Assembly: GCA_964624645.1 (NCBI GenBank)
Contig: CAZVAD010000040.1
Location: forward strand, 1-21,264
Reading direction: 5' to 3'
DNA from: Mariniphaga sp964624645
GTDB lineage: Bacteria > Bacteroidota > Bacteroidia > Bacteroidales > Prolixibacteraceae
DNA: 21,264 bases
In this document: piece by piece, positions 1 through 10,100 of the stretch
Layout: each line of letters opens with the position of its first letter
How positions within the stretch are numbered: position 1 is the stretch's first letter
Program-made: the position numbers and the translations under genes
The notes under the pieces: generated by a model
The model's database searches: none
What the model saw: only the letters and a program-made list of their open reading frames with translations
Told to the model about the DNA's origin: nothing

Positions 1-176
1 AACAGACAATATAATACATATCAACCAGTGAATTACAATAATATTCAGGAATGTATGCGGATATTCATAAGAGTTTTATCAGCCGGAATGCTGAACACAA
101 AGAATTTTCTTCTGTTTTACCAGAGAAAACCGTGGTGGAAATTTCACGGAAATTATATATGGAGAACTTTAAACTA

Positions 177-209
177 TTTTAGCGGGCTAAAGTCCAATTC
201 AGTAATTTG
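177..209 (+). promoter_or_regulatory. Weak candidate promoter for the transport operon
   Basis: TTTTAG at 177-182 and TAATTTG at 203-209 are separated by 20 nt, the spacing of Bacteroidetes promoters. The -7 element is one base short of TAnnTTTG and the -33 element is imperfect. The start codon at 230 would leave a leader of roughly 15 nt. This is only the best match in the 229 nt before the operon, and the true promoter may lie upstream of the window. Confidence 0.22.
178..191. repeat. Short perfect inverted repeat in operon leader
   Basis: TTTAGC, two G residues, then GCTAAA form a perfect 6-bp inverted repeat about 40 nt before the first gene of the transport operon. It overlaps the place where a -33 element would lie if the weak promoter candidate just downstream is real, so it could be an operator for an unseen regulator. 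It could also be a remnant of a REP-like dispersed palindrome. It is seen directly; its function is inference. Confidence 0.4.
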
Positions 210-229
210 ACTCAAAACAAAAGTTAGCT

Positions 230-1123
230 GTGCACATTAAGATTGAAAATCTGAATAAGATTTACCCCAACGGGAATTATGCATTAAAGGATTTGAGCCT
301 TGAAATTCCCAATGGCATGTTTGGTTTGCTGGGCCCCAACGGCGCCGGAAAATCAACTTTGATGCGAATTCTGGTAACGCTGATGAAGCCATCAAACGGT
401 CGCGTTTTGGTAAATGACCTGGATTTATCCAAGAACCGCCGCGAAATCAGGGCCATGTTGGGCTACCTTCCGCAGGATTTCAGCTTTTTCTCCAAACTGA
501 AAACTTATGAGTTTTTAGACTACACCGCACGGCTTGCCGGAATGAAAAACGGCGCTGCACGCAAATCGGCCGTTGACCAGATGCTTGAGGAGGTTGGCCT
601 TTTTGAAGCGCGCGACCGCAATGCCAACAAGCTTTCGGGCGGAATGAAGCGCAGGCTGGGCATCGCCCAGGCGCTGATCAACAACCCCAAAATCATCATT
701 GTGGACGAACCCACCACCGGCCTTGACCCTGAAGAACGCATACGGTTCAGAAACCTGCTTTCCAACATCAGCACGCGGGATGTGATCATCATTTTATCCA
801 CCCACATTGTAGGCGATATTTCCAGCACCTGCCACAACATGGCGCTGCTCAACAAAGGCGAACTTGCCTTTTCCGGATCGCCGGAAGAGCTGGTGAAACA
901 AGCCGAAGGGAATGTCTGGCTCATCCAGGCCACCGACGCGGAATATATGGAAATCAACGAAAAATATCCCGTCATCTCCACCATTCCCACCGAAGGCGGC
1001 TGGGAGGTACAGGTTGTTTCTCCGGCAATAAACGGATATTCGGGAAGATTGATTGAGCCTAATCTGGAACATGCCTATGTTCATTTCATGGAAAATAAAC
1101 TGAATCAATGGTCACATGCATAA
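230..1123 (+). CDS. ABC transporter ATP-binding protein (ABC-2 exporter type)
   Basis: Cytoplasmic ATPase of 297 residues that should power export through the permease encoded 18 nt downstream. All ABC motifs are visible: Walker A GPNGAGKST at residues 35-43, Q-loop Gln82 in YLPQ, signature LSGGM at 135-139, Walker B IIIVDE at 155-160, D-loop GLDP, and switch His192 in STHI. A C-terminal tail of about 75 residues follows the core. The start is GTG at 230: the frame is open back only to a stop at 203-205 and no ATG fits before Walker A. It is the first gene of the operon. It closely resembles the ATPase domain at the end of the gene at 10215-14930, even at DNA level around Walker A. The substrate is unknown; the ABC-2/DrrA-like assignment is from family resemblance. 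Confidence 0.93.
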   Translation: MHIKIENLNKIYPNGNYALKDLSLEIPNGMFGLLGPNGAGKSTLMRILVTLMKPSNGRVLVNDLDLSKNRREIRAMLGYLPQDFSFFSKLKTYEFLDYTARLAGMKNGAARKSAVDQMLEEVGLFEARDRNANKLSGGMKRRLGIAQALINNPKIIIVDEPTTGLDPEERIRFRNLLSNISTRDVIIILSTHIVGDISSTCHNMALLNKGELAFSGSPEELVKQAEGNVWLIQATDAEYMEINEKYPVISTIPTEGGWEVQVVSPAINGYSGRLIEPNLEHAYVHFMENKLNQWSHA

Positions 1124-1141
1124 ATTTTAAATACCGGAACA

Positions 1142-4100
1142 ATGATTTCCTTTCACAACATACTTTCCATAGCAAAATATGAGCGCACCACGCTGCTGAG
1201 AAGCTGGTTCTTCAGAATTTTCAGCATTTTATCACTGGCTGTGCTGTTCTTTATCAATTTCGGGATGATTATCCAGGGCGGAGGCGACACCGGCTGGGCA
1301 ATCCGGAGTATTCCGGCAGCAATTCCCTACATGAACCTGCTCATTCTGAATATTGCCCAGGCAATCATTGCTGTTTTTTTAGCCTCCGATTTTCTGAAAA
1401 GAGATAAAAAACTGGATACCACCGAAGTGATTTACATGCGTTCAATGACAAACGGGGAATATGTCATCGGCAAAACATGGGGGAACCTTCAGGTATTTTT
1501 AACGCTGAACATTGCCGTGGTCATTCTGGCGCTCATCTTTAATATTCTTTCCCAGGGAACGGATATCAACTGGATGTCATACCTCGTTTATCTGGTTCTG
1601 ATCAGCGTTCCAACGCTTATTTTCATCATGGGACTTTCATTTCTGCTGATGAGCGTCATCCGCAATCAGGCAATCACCTTTGTGGTTATTTTAGGATATA
1701 TCGGAATCACCCTTTTCCTGCTGCAGGCAAGGTATTACTATATATTTGATTATATGGCGTTTAATATTCCCATGCTCATTTCCGACATTGCCGGTATGGG
1801 AAATCTGGAGCGTGTGCTCATTCACCGGGGAATATACTTTTCATTGGGCGTCAGTTTCATATTTCTGACTATCTTCCTGCTCAAACGGCTTCCGCAGTCG
1901 GGGTTTATGACCATTTTTTCACTGATTTTCGCCATCATCTTTTTCGCCTTCGGAAGCTATCTGGCCTACTCGCATATTGCACAATTCAAAGCCGGTGAAA
2001 AACTGAGGGATGAAGCCATAGCGCTCAACAACCAATGGGTGAAAGAAAAACTTCCGGCAACGGAAAGCCAGACAATTTCACTGGTGCACGAGGGAAATAC
2101 ACTTCGTTCCACCTCTGCCCTCTCCCTGAAAAACGAGCAGGAAAAATCCATTGAAAATTTAATTTTCACATTGAACGACGGTCTGGAAGTGAGCCATGTT
2201 AAAATTGACGGACAGAACAGGCCGTTTTCCCGGAACCGGCACCTGATAATCGTTGAGAACGTGAACATGCAGCCCGGACAGGAGGCTGAAGTTGAGATTT
2301 CCTATTCCGGAAAGATAAACGAAACCCTTTGTTATCTTGATATTTCGGAAGAAGAAAGGCAGGAAAAGTACGGAAAATTCATTCTGAACGTAGATAAACG
2401 GCATGCCTTTTTAACGCCTGAATATGTGCTTCTGACACCGGAAGTCAACTGGTATCCGCGAACAGGGGTAACGTACAGCACGGAAGATGTAAGCTGGAAT
2501 CATCCTGAATTTATCCATTTTGAGCTTCAGGTGAAAACCGCCCCCGGACTTCAGGCAGTTTCGCAGGGAGAAATATCAGAAACCGTTCCCGGACAGTTTG
2601 CCTTCAGCAGCAATGTGCCGCTCACCCAGCTTTCGCTGGCAATCGGGGATTACGAGAGAAAATCAATCCAAACGGATAGCATTGAATACGGAATCTGGCA
2701 TTTTAAAGGACACGACTATTTTTCCGCACATTTTCCGGAAACAACCGATACCATTGCCCCGATAATCAAAGAGAGAATGGGCGACTTTGAGCGGAATTAT
2801 AAGCTGGATTATGCTTTTGATCGTCTGTTTTTGGTAGAAGTTCCGGCACAATTCAAATCCTTTAAACGAATCTGGTCCGGGCGGCAGGAGTATGTTCAGC
2901 CCGAACAGGTTTTCATTCCCGAAAAAGGATATCTGCTGTTTGAAACCGATTTCGAAGGCGCAAAAAAAAGAATCACCCAATGGGGGCGCAGAGGCGACAG
3001 CAACATGACGCCCAAAGACATGGAGATACGGTTGCTTTCCGATGTTTTAGGGGTTTTTACCCGGGAAAATATTTCAAATTTCCAGCGTGGTCGCGGAAGC
3101 TTTTCAATGCAGGAGGCATCCAATCCTTATTTTATTTTCCCCATGCTCTACAATTTTCAGAACAATATCCGCTCAGACCAGTGGCCTATCACCAACCGGA
3201 TTTTTGAAGCCTATCTGAAAGGCCAGTCAACCAACATGCGGCAGGGATTCATGCGGAACATGCAGGGCATGAGCGCTGATGAACTGGCTAATATTGCACT
3301 GCAGGACAGTACTTTTGAACAGATTTTAGCTGATCCCAATCAAAAAAGAATTATTGACAACGTCATAAAGCTCAAGGGCGAAGTGCTGTTTTCCATGGTT
3401 CAATGGAGAGCCGGGCCGGACGAATTTGAGGCATTCCTCCGGGAAATACTGCGGGAGTACCGTTTTCAAAATATTCCGTTTGAACAATTCGACCAGCGGA
3501 TAACAGAGAAGTTCGATGTGGAGCTCCTTCCGATGATGGATGACTGGTTCCAGGCGACAAGCCTGCCGGGATACCTGTTCTCGCCGATTGAAGCCGTCAA
3601 GGTGAAAACCGGCGAACGGATGCAGACAAAAGTTTCCCTGAAAGCAACCAATTTCTCCGATGTGGAAGGCATTGTCAAGCTCACCTTCAGGCTCGGCGGC
3701 GGTGGAGGCGGTTTTGGCGGAAGAGGATTTGGCAGAGGCTCCGGCGGTGATGATTCAGTCAACAAACTGATTTATCTGGAACCGCATCAGACGAAGGAGG
3801 TCAGCTTTTTGCTCAGCGCCGACCCGCGGATGGTGATGATAAACACCATGACATCCAAAAACATTCCGCAGGTCATCACCGAAAGTTTCAGAAACATTGC
3901 AGAAGATATCCGTGCCGTCCCCTCTGAAGGTGAAGCAATTTCGGAGTCTCCGGTTCAGCGGCAACTCCCGGGGGAAATCATTGTGGACAATGAAGACCCG
4001 GAATTTGAAATTACCGTAACACGGGAAATAAGCCTTCTTGAAAAATGGCTGGCAGACAGCGACAGCGAATCGAAAAAATACTCACCGATGAATTTCTGGA

Positions 4101-4489
4101 GACCCCCCATCAACTGGACAGCAGTTACCAACTCCGACTTTTTTGGCGAATATGTGCGTTCGGCATATTATATCAAAGCCGGAGATGGCTCCATGAAAGC
4201 CAAATGGCATGTTCCGGTGGATGAACCGGGACATTACAAGGTTTATTACCACATGTATAAACCTATGCGGTATGGGCGCGGTGGCAGCGATGAACGCGGT
4301 GAATACCAGTTTTTTATACATAGCAGCGACGGAACGGTGGAGCAGACCCTTTCGGTTCAGAATGCCGAAACCGGATGGAATCAGTTAGGCGCGTTCAACT
4401 TTTCAGAGGACACGGCGCTTATCGAACTGACAAACAAATCCGACGCACGGGTTGTGTTTGCCGATGCTGTCCGGTTTGTAAAACAGTAG
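1142..4489 (+). CDS. ABC-2 permease fused to inactive M1-like and golvesin-like domains
   Basis: Membrane protein of 1115 residues. Residues 1-280 contain about seven hydrophobic segments (near 24-44, 64-81, 115-136, 146-170, 176-194, 231-248, 257-276) typical of an ABC-2 permease, so the following 830 residues should lie outside the cytoplasmic membrane. Residues about 300-880 resemble the peptidase M1-like part of Bacteroidetes ABC permeases (stretches such as LVEVP and EYVQPE), but no HExxH zinc motif is present, so it is probably not a peptidase. A run of six glycines begins a Gly/Arg-rich stretch at 852-869. Residues about 975-1115 look like a golvesin C-terminal-like beta domain, ending with a GWNQLG stretch and VFADAVRFVK. 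It probably pairs with the ATPase immediately upstream. Domain boundaries are estimates. Confidence 0.88.
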   Translation: MISFHNILSIAKYERTTLLRSWFFRIFSILSLAVLFFINFGMIIQGGGDTGWAIRSIPAAIPYMNLLILNIAQAIIAVFLASDFLKRDKKLDTTEVIYMRSMTNGEYVIGKTWGNLQVFLTLNIAVVILALIFNILSQGTDINWMSYLVYLVLISVPTLIFIMGLSFLLMSVIRNQAITFVVILGYIGITLFLLQARYYYIFDYMAFNIPMLISDIAGMGNLERVLIHRGIYFSLGVSFIFLTIFLLKRLPQSGFMTIFSLIFAIIFFAFGSYLAYSHIAQFKAGEKLRDEAIALNNQWVKEKLPATESQTISLVHEGNTLRSTSALSLKNEQEKSIENLIFTLNDGLEVSHVKIDGQNRPFSRNRHLIIVENVNMQPGQEAEVEISYSGKINETLCYLDISEEERQEKYGKFILNVDKRHAFLTPEYVLLTPEVNWYPRTGVTYSTEDVSWNHPEFIHFELQVKTAPGLQAVSQGEISETVPGQFAFSSNVPLTQLSLAIGDYERKSIQTDSIEYGIWHFKGHDYFSAHFPETTDTIAPIIKERMGDFERNYKLDYAFDRLFLVEVPAQFKSFKRIWSGRQEYVQPEQVFIPEKGYLLFETDFEGAKKRITQWGRRGDSNMTPKDMEIRLLSDVLGVFTRENISNFQRGRGSFSMQEASNPYFIFPMLYNFQNNIRSDQWPITNRIFEAYLKGQSTNMRQGFMRNMQGMSADELANIALQDSTFEQILADPNQKRIIDNVIKLKGEVLFSMVQWRAGPDEFEAFLREILREYRFQNIPFEQFDQRITEKFDVELLPMMDDWFQATSLPGYLFSPIEAVKVKTGERMQTKVSLKATNFSDVEGIVKLTFRLGGGGGGFGGRGFGRGSGGDDSVNKLIYLEPHQTKEVSFLLSADPRMVMINTMTSKNIPQVITESFRNIAEDIRAVPSEGEAISESPVQRQLPGEIIVDNEDPEFEITVTREISLLEKWLADSDSESKKYSPMNFWRPPINWTAVTNSDFFGEYVRSAYYIKAGDGSMKAKWHVPVDEPGHYKVYYHMYKPMRYGRGGSDERGEYQFFIHSSDGTVEQTLSVQNAETGWNQLGAFNFSEDTALIELTNKSDARVVFADAVRFVKQ

Positions 4490-4519
4490 TTAGTTAAAAT
4501 AATATTGAAAAATAAACAG

Positions 4520-6022
4520 ATGAATTTGTTACGAAGATTAAATCCATTTTACAGCGCTCTGCTGCTGTTTCTGGCGATCGTGTTAGCTGCACCCGAAGCG
4601 CAGGCACAGGAAATCCTGACCCTCGACAGGGCATTTCAAATTGCTGAAAGCAGCAGCCCTGACCTTCAGCGTTCGCTCCTGAATCTGGAACGGTTTCAAA
4701 AAAACCTTGAAGCCCAGCGTTCTGCACTCAAATCGCAGTTTTCGCTTGATGTTTCTCCTGTGGGTTTCAGCCGGAATCGCCGGTTCGACAGCCGGGTTTC
4801 ACAGTGGTACACCAATGAGAATTTTCAGTCCAGCGCCATGTTCAGGGTACAGCAACCCATTCTGATTACCGACGGAACCCTTTCACTGACCAACGAATTC
4901 GGATGGCAAAGCAGCTTTTCAGACGCCAACGACCTGAGAAGTCAGGTTTTTTACAATAACCTGTACCTGAATTTAAACCAGCCGCTGTTCACCTACAATC
5001 GTCAAAAACTTCAACTGAAAGAGCTTGAGCTGAACTATGAAAATGCAAACCTCAGCTATGCCATGCAGCGGCTCAATATGGAGCGAAGCGTAACACAGTT
5101 TTTTTATAATGTGTATATGGCACAGATGAATCTGAATATTGCCAGAGAAGAGCTCAAAAACACACAAAACAGTTTCAATATTATTAAAAATAAGGTGGAT
5201 GCCGGTCTGGCAGCCATGGAAGAACTTTATCAGGCACAGCTGAACCTTGCCACGTCCGAATCTTCGGTGCAAAACAGGGAGGTAACCTATGAGAATGCCA
5301 AAGATCAGCTGAAACTATATCTGGGGATGGATTTATACACCAACTTCTCCATTCTGGCTGATGTGGCCATGAATCCGGTACCGGTAGATCTGGAGAAAGC
5401 CATTGAAACCGGTCTGGCTTCGCGCATGGAACTTCGCCAGCGCGAAATTGAACTGGAGTCGGGTCAGTTTGACCTGATCCGCACAAAATCACAAAACGAA
5501 TTCAGGGGAGATGTTAACCTGCGTCTTGGTATCTCAGGCGATGACAAAAACCTGAACAACATCATGAATGCGCCCACCAACAGCCCCTCGGTAGGTATCA
5601 GCTTTAATATTCCGCTTTTTGACTGGGGTGAAAAAAAGGCACGGATTGCCGCCCAGGAAGCTGCCATTGAATCTCAAAAGCTGAGTTTCACCGACCAGCA
5701 AAACCAGATTATCATTGGCATACGGCAGGCTTACCGGAACCTTCAGAACCAGCTCAACCAAATCAGCATTGCCGAACAAAGCGAAACCAATGCGCAGCTG
5801 ACCTATGAAATCAATCTGGAGAGATACGAAAACGGCGACCTCACCGGGATGGACCTGAATCTGTATCAAACTCAGCTTTCGGAGCGAAAAATTTCTTATG
5901 CTCAGGCGCTGATTAATTATAAAATTGAATTACTGAACCTGAAAATTCAAAGTCTTTATGATTTTGAAAAAAATTCTCCGGTCGTCCCCTCAGAGCTTTA
6001 TTTAAATGACAACAAAAGATAA
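4520..6022 (+). CDS. TolC-family outer membrane efflux protein
   Basis: Outer membrane channel of 500 residues expected to form the exit duct for the adaptor and pumps encoded next. A signal peptide is clear: a basic start, a hydrophobic run, and a likely cleavage after AQA in PEAQAQE near residue 30. The mature protein shows the two-fold repeat of outer membrane efflux proteins, with long amphipathic helices rich in Gln, Asn, Leu and Glu between beta segments; the second half has GISFNIPLFDWGEKKARI, a typical strand-to-helix passage. The ATG at 4520 is chosen because it gives a compact signal peptide; a TTG at 4505 in the same frame is the alternative. It lies 30 nt after the permease gene and its end is 10 nt from the adaptor start. 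Confidence 0.92.
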   Translation: MNLLRRLNPFYSALLLFLAIVLAAPEAQAQEILTLDRAFQIAESSSPDLQRSLLNLERFQKNLEAQRSALKSQFSLDVSPVGFSRNRRFDSRVSQWYTNENFQSSAMFRVQQPILITDGTLSLTNEFGWQSSFSDANDLRSQVFYNNLYLNLNQPLFTYNRQKLQLKELELNYENANLSYAMQRLNMERSVTQFFYNVYMAQMNLNIAREELKNTQNSFNIIKNKVDAGLAAMEELYQAQLNLATSESSVQNREVTYENAKDQLKLYLGMDLYTNFSILADVAMNPVPVDLEKAIETGLASRMELRQREIELESGQFDLIRTKSQNEFRGDVNLRLGISGDDKNLNNIMNAPTNSPSVGISFNIPLFDWGEKKARIAAQEAAIESQKLSFTDQQNQIIIGIRQAYRNLQNQLNQISIAEQSETNAQLTYEINLERYENGDLTGMDLNLYQTQLSERKISYAQALINYKIELLNLKIQSLYDFEKNSPVVPSELYLNDNKR

Positions 6023-6032
6023 AAACAGAAAT

Positions 6033-7091
6033 ATGAAAAATATTAAGATTCTCCCGCTTGCAGTAATTCTTGCAATTTTTGCATCGTGCAGACCGCAAGG
6101 CCAGTCAGAAAGCACCGATCTGGCAGTGCCTGTTTCCGTTGAAGACATCAAACTACAAAGTATTCAGCAGTTTGTGAGCACCACCGGCACAGTCAAGGCA
6201 ACAGCCGAAGTCATTCTCAACTCCGAGATGGCAGGCAATTATTTTCTTCAGAACAACCCCGCAACCGGCAGGCCGTTTAAACTTGGCGACCGGGTTACTC
6301 AGGGACAAACTATTATTAAGTTTGAAAATGAAGAATACGAAAACAATCTGGCGATGACCTCAGTGAAACTCAACCTTGAAATTTCCGAGCAGGAGTATGA
6401 AAAGCAAAAATCGCTTTACGAAAAAGGCGGGGTGACCCTTCGCGAGCTGCGCAATTCAGAGGTTTCCAAAACCAATGCACAATATAATTTTGAAAATGCT
6501 CAGATTCAGCTGGCCAAAATGAGCGTTAAAGCCCCGTTCACAGGTGTGATTGTTGAGTTGCCCTATTATACGAAAGGTACGCGCATAGCCAGCGGCTCAC
6601 ACATGGTTACGCTGATGGGGTACAATCAGATGTATCTGAATATCAACCTTCCCGAGAAAAACATCACCGATATAAAAACCGGGCAGGAGGTGCTCGTAAC
6701 CAACTACACCCTCCCGGAAGACACTTTGCATGGAAAAGTAACCGAAATATCGCCTGCCATCAGTATTGAAACAAGAACTTTTTCAGGAAAAATTGAAATC
6801 GCAAACCCTGAGTTGAAGCTGAGGCCCGGGATGTTTGTGAAAACTGATATCATCACTGACCACAAAGACAGCACGGTAGTCATTCCAAAAGACCTCATCA
6901 TGACCGGAGGCCGCGGCAAATACGTGTTTATTGTCGGGCGGAACCTTTCGGCCAACAGCCGATGGATCACCACCGGCATTGAGAACCAGAACAGCGTGGA
7001 AGTAGTCAATGGATTGGCGCCGAAAGATCAGTTGATTATCAAGGGTTACGAAACCCTGCGGGATAATTCAAAGGTTAAAATAATCCGGTAA
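6033..7091 (+). CDS. RND efflux periplasmic adaptor lipoprotein (MFP/HlyD family)
   Basis: Adaptor of 352 residues that bridges inner membrane RND pumps and the TolC-type channel. The N-terminus is a lipoprotein signal with lipobox FASC and Cys19. The body follows the membrane fusion protein order: a barrel-sandwich half, a short helical hairpin (around EYEKQKSLYEKGGVTLREL), the second lipoyl half with KAPFTGVIVELP, a beta-barrel with ISPAISIETRTFSGKIEI, and a membrane-proximal region with GLAPKDQLIIKGYE. The ATG at 6033 is preferred over the ATG at 6006, which would overlap the upstream gene and place nine extra polar residues before the signal peptide. It is one of two lipoproteins in this export context and is the only adaptor for two RND pumps. 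Confidence 0.92.
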   Translation: MKNIKILPLAVILAIFASCRPQGQSESTDLAVPVSVEDIKLQSIQQFVSTTGTVKATAEVILNSEMAGNYFLQNNPATGRPFKLGDRVTQGQTIIKFENEEYENNLAMTSVKLNLEISEQEYEKQKSLYEKGGVTLRELRNSEVSKTNAQYNFENAQIQLAKMSVKAPFTGVIVELPYYTKGTRIASGSHMVTLMGYNQMYLNINLPEKNITDIKTGQEVLVTNYTLPEDTLHGKVTEISPAISIETRTFSGKIEIANPELKLRPGMFVKTDIITDHKDSTVVIPKDLIMTGGRGKYVFIVGRNLSANSRWITTGIENQNSVEVVNGLAPKDQLIIKGYETLRDNSKVKIIR

Positions 7092-7126
7092 AGACTTTTC
7101 ATAAAAACATACAGAAAAGTATCACA

Positions 7127-10100
7127 ATGAAGAAATTAACAAGATTTTCAGTCAATTATCCGGTAACCATACTGATGATTGTCCTGGCGGTTATCCTTCT
7201 GGGCTATATATCATTTGGCAGGCTGGGGGTTGACCTGTTTCCCGACCTGAATTCTCCCCGGATTTTTGTCGAGATAAAATCGGGGGAAAGGCCTCCCGAA
7301 GAGATGGAAAAGCAGTTTGTGGAAAACATCGAAGCGCTGGCTATCCGCCAGTCGGATGTTACGCAGGTCTCTTCCATCATCCGCGTGGGAACGGCACAAG
7401 TCACGGTGGAATACTCCTGGAACAAGGATATGGACGAGGCTTTTCTGGATTTACAGAAAGCCCTGAACACTTTTGCCGGAAATTCGGAAATTGACGAAAT
7501 CAGAATCACCCAACACGACCCGAATACTGCCCCGGTGATGCTCATTGCTGTGAAACACAATGAAATCACCGATATGAATGAAATCCGGAAGGTGGCAGAA
7601 AATTACATCCGCAACGAACTTATCCGTCTGGAAGGGGTGGCAGAGGTGGAGCTGTCGGGTCAGGAGGAGAGCGAAATTATCATTGAGACCAACCATTACC
7701 GCCTTGAAGCGCAAAATCTGAGCGTTGACGAACTCAGCAACCGGATACAAAATTTCAACCGCAGTGTTTCCGGAGGCCGCATCAGCGAAATGGGGATTCA
7801 GTACATCATAAAAGGCGTGCGACTGCTGAACGATATTCAGGATTTTGAAAACCTGATTGTGGGTTATAAAGCCGTAAGCGCTGAAACCGGCTCACAGGCC
7901 CAGGCAGAAAGAGCTCCCGTATTTTTGCGTGATGTTGCCACAGTAACCATGGCAAACAAGGAGCCGGCAAACATCGTTCACTTCAACGGCGAACGCTGCA
8001 TCGGACTCTCGGTTTATAAAGAGAGCAGATTCAACACGGTGAAAGCCGTGGAACAGATCAGCGATGCCATGGTGAACATTCAGCGGGCGCTTCCCGGATA
8101 TACGCTTCATCAGGTTTCCAATCAGGGAAAATTTATCAGCAGCGCCATCGGCGAAGTAAAAAACACAGCTTTGATAGGGATTCTTTTGGCTGTTTTTGTG
8201 CTTTTCCTTTTCCTCCGCCGCATCGGCACCACGCTGATTGTTAGTATAGCCATTCCCATTTCCATCATTGCAACGTTCAACCTGATGTATTTCAACAACC
8301 TCACCCTGAACATAATGACTTTGGGCGGGCTGGCGCTTGGCGCCGGAATGCTTGTTGACAACGCCATTGTGGTGCTTGAAAACATTTTCAGAAACCACGA
8401 AAGCGGATTGAGCGCAAAAGATGCTGCCATTCAGGGAACAGCCGAGGTGGGCGGCGCAATCACCGCATCCACCCTGACAACCATTGTGGTTTTTCTGCCC
8501 ATCGTCTATTTGCATGGCGCCTCGGGCGAACTGTTCAAAGACCAGGCGTGGACGGTTGCCTTTTCACTCTTATCCTCGCTTTTTGTTGCCATTTTTGTTA
8601 TTCCCGCGCTGTATCACCGTTTTTACAAAAACAAAACAACTCCCACGAAAAAACAGTCGGTACAGGTTACGGGATATGGGCGCTTTCTGCAAAAAGTTCT
8701 GAAAATGAAATGGATGGTTGTGCTGATAACCACTATTGTGGTTGTGGGTTCATTTATGCTTGTCCCCTATATCGGCACGGAGTTCATGCCCAAAACCGAC
8801 AGCAGGGAATTCACCATGAAGCTGAAAATGCAGGAGGGCACAAAACTTTCACGGACTGAAGCTACCGTGAAAACAATTGAATCCATCTTAGTTGAATACT
8901 TAGGTGATGACCTGGATAAGCTCTATTCCCATTCCGGTCCGTCAACCGGAATTTCAGGGGACGCTTCCGCCGTTTTTCAGGGAGAAAATACGGCACAGGT
9001 AAAAATCGTTTTAAGGGACAATCCGGGAAAAACTGCCGATCAGGTGATTGCCGATATGGAAAACCTCACCCGCGACATTCCCGGTCTCGAAATCAGTTTT
9101 GAAGAAGAGCAGAGCACGTTGAAATCCATTCTTGGCACCGATGAAGCGCCCGTTGTGGTGGAAGTGAGAGGCGAAGAACTCAGCGAGATTGATGATATTT
9201 TAGTGCAGGTTAAAGAGAAAATGGCCGGTATTCCCGGCTTATTAAATGTTCAGACCTCCACCGAAGAAGGCGCACCCGAAGTGGAAGTTCGTGTTGACCG
9301 CATCAGGGCGGGAATGTATAATCTCAATATCGGCACGGTGATTTCACAAATCCAGGATCAGCTGGAAGGCAAAAATGCAGGCCAGTTGGAAAAGGCCGGC
9401 GACATGCGCGACATTACCATCAGGGTTCCTGAAAAAGGGCTGAACGAAATACACAATCTCACCATCAATTCCGGCGGCCAGGTTTTCAGACTCAGTGAAA
9501 TTGCAGATATTTCCTTTGGGTTTTCACCCAAAGAAATTCACCGGAAAAACCAGAGCCGCACCGGAAAAGTTACTGCGCAACTTGACAAGGAGGTGGCGCT
9601 GGATCAGGTTTCTGCAAAAATCCGGCTGGAGACTGCCGGTATTGACCTGCCCGCAAATTACCGGATTCTGGTAACCGGTGAGGAGGAAAAACGGCAGGAA
9701 TCCATGAGCAGCCTAAGCTTTGCCCTGATCCTGTCTATCATTTTAGTTTACATGGTGATGGCCTCGCAGTTTGAATCCCTGATTCACCCGTTCACCATCC
9801 TGCTCACCATTCCGCTTGCGGTGATTGGGAGTATCCTCACCTTTTTCATACTGGGAAATACGCTGAACATGATGGCGCTCATCGGAATCATCATGCTTGC
9901 CGGAATTGCCGTGAACAACTCCATCATCCTTGTGGACCGGATCAACCAACTGATCCGGGAGGGAATGGAGCGCAAAGACGCAATCATTTATGCCGGACAG
10001 CAAAGAATCAGACCGATTCTTATGACCAGCCTGACAACCATTCTGGCGCTGCTGCCGCTCACTTTCGGATTCGGAGAGAATGCCGCGCTGCGCTCACCCA

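Noticed and set aside
130..149. CCGTG...CACGG hairpin in the leader as a terminator or attenuator
   Set aside because: The stem is 5 bp, there is no T tract after it, and no leader peptide or riboswitch motif could be recognised.
1..210. Open frame from the window edge to 210, rich in Phe, Trp, Asn and Tyr, possibly the end of an upstream gene
   Set aside because: No family is recognisable, only 69 codons are visible, and the region is AT-rich. It may be the C-terminus of a gene starting before the window, but the sequence alone does not support it.
7892..8515. 207-codon minus-strand open frame opposite the first RND pump
   Set aside because: It is a shadow of the RND reading frame: its composition is rich in His, Cys, Gly and Asn, it shows no motif, and the sense-strand protein is unmistakable.
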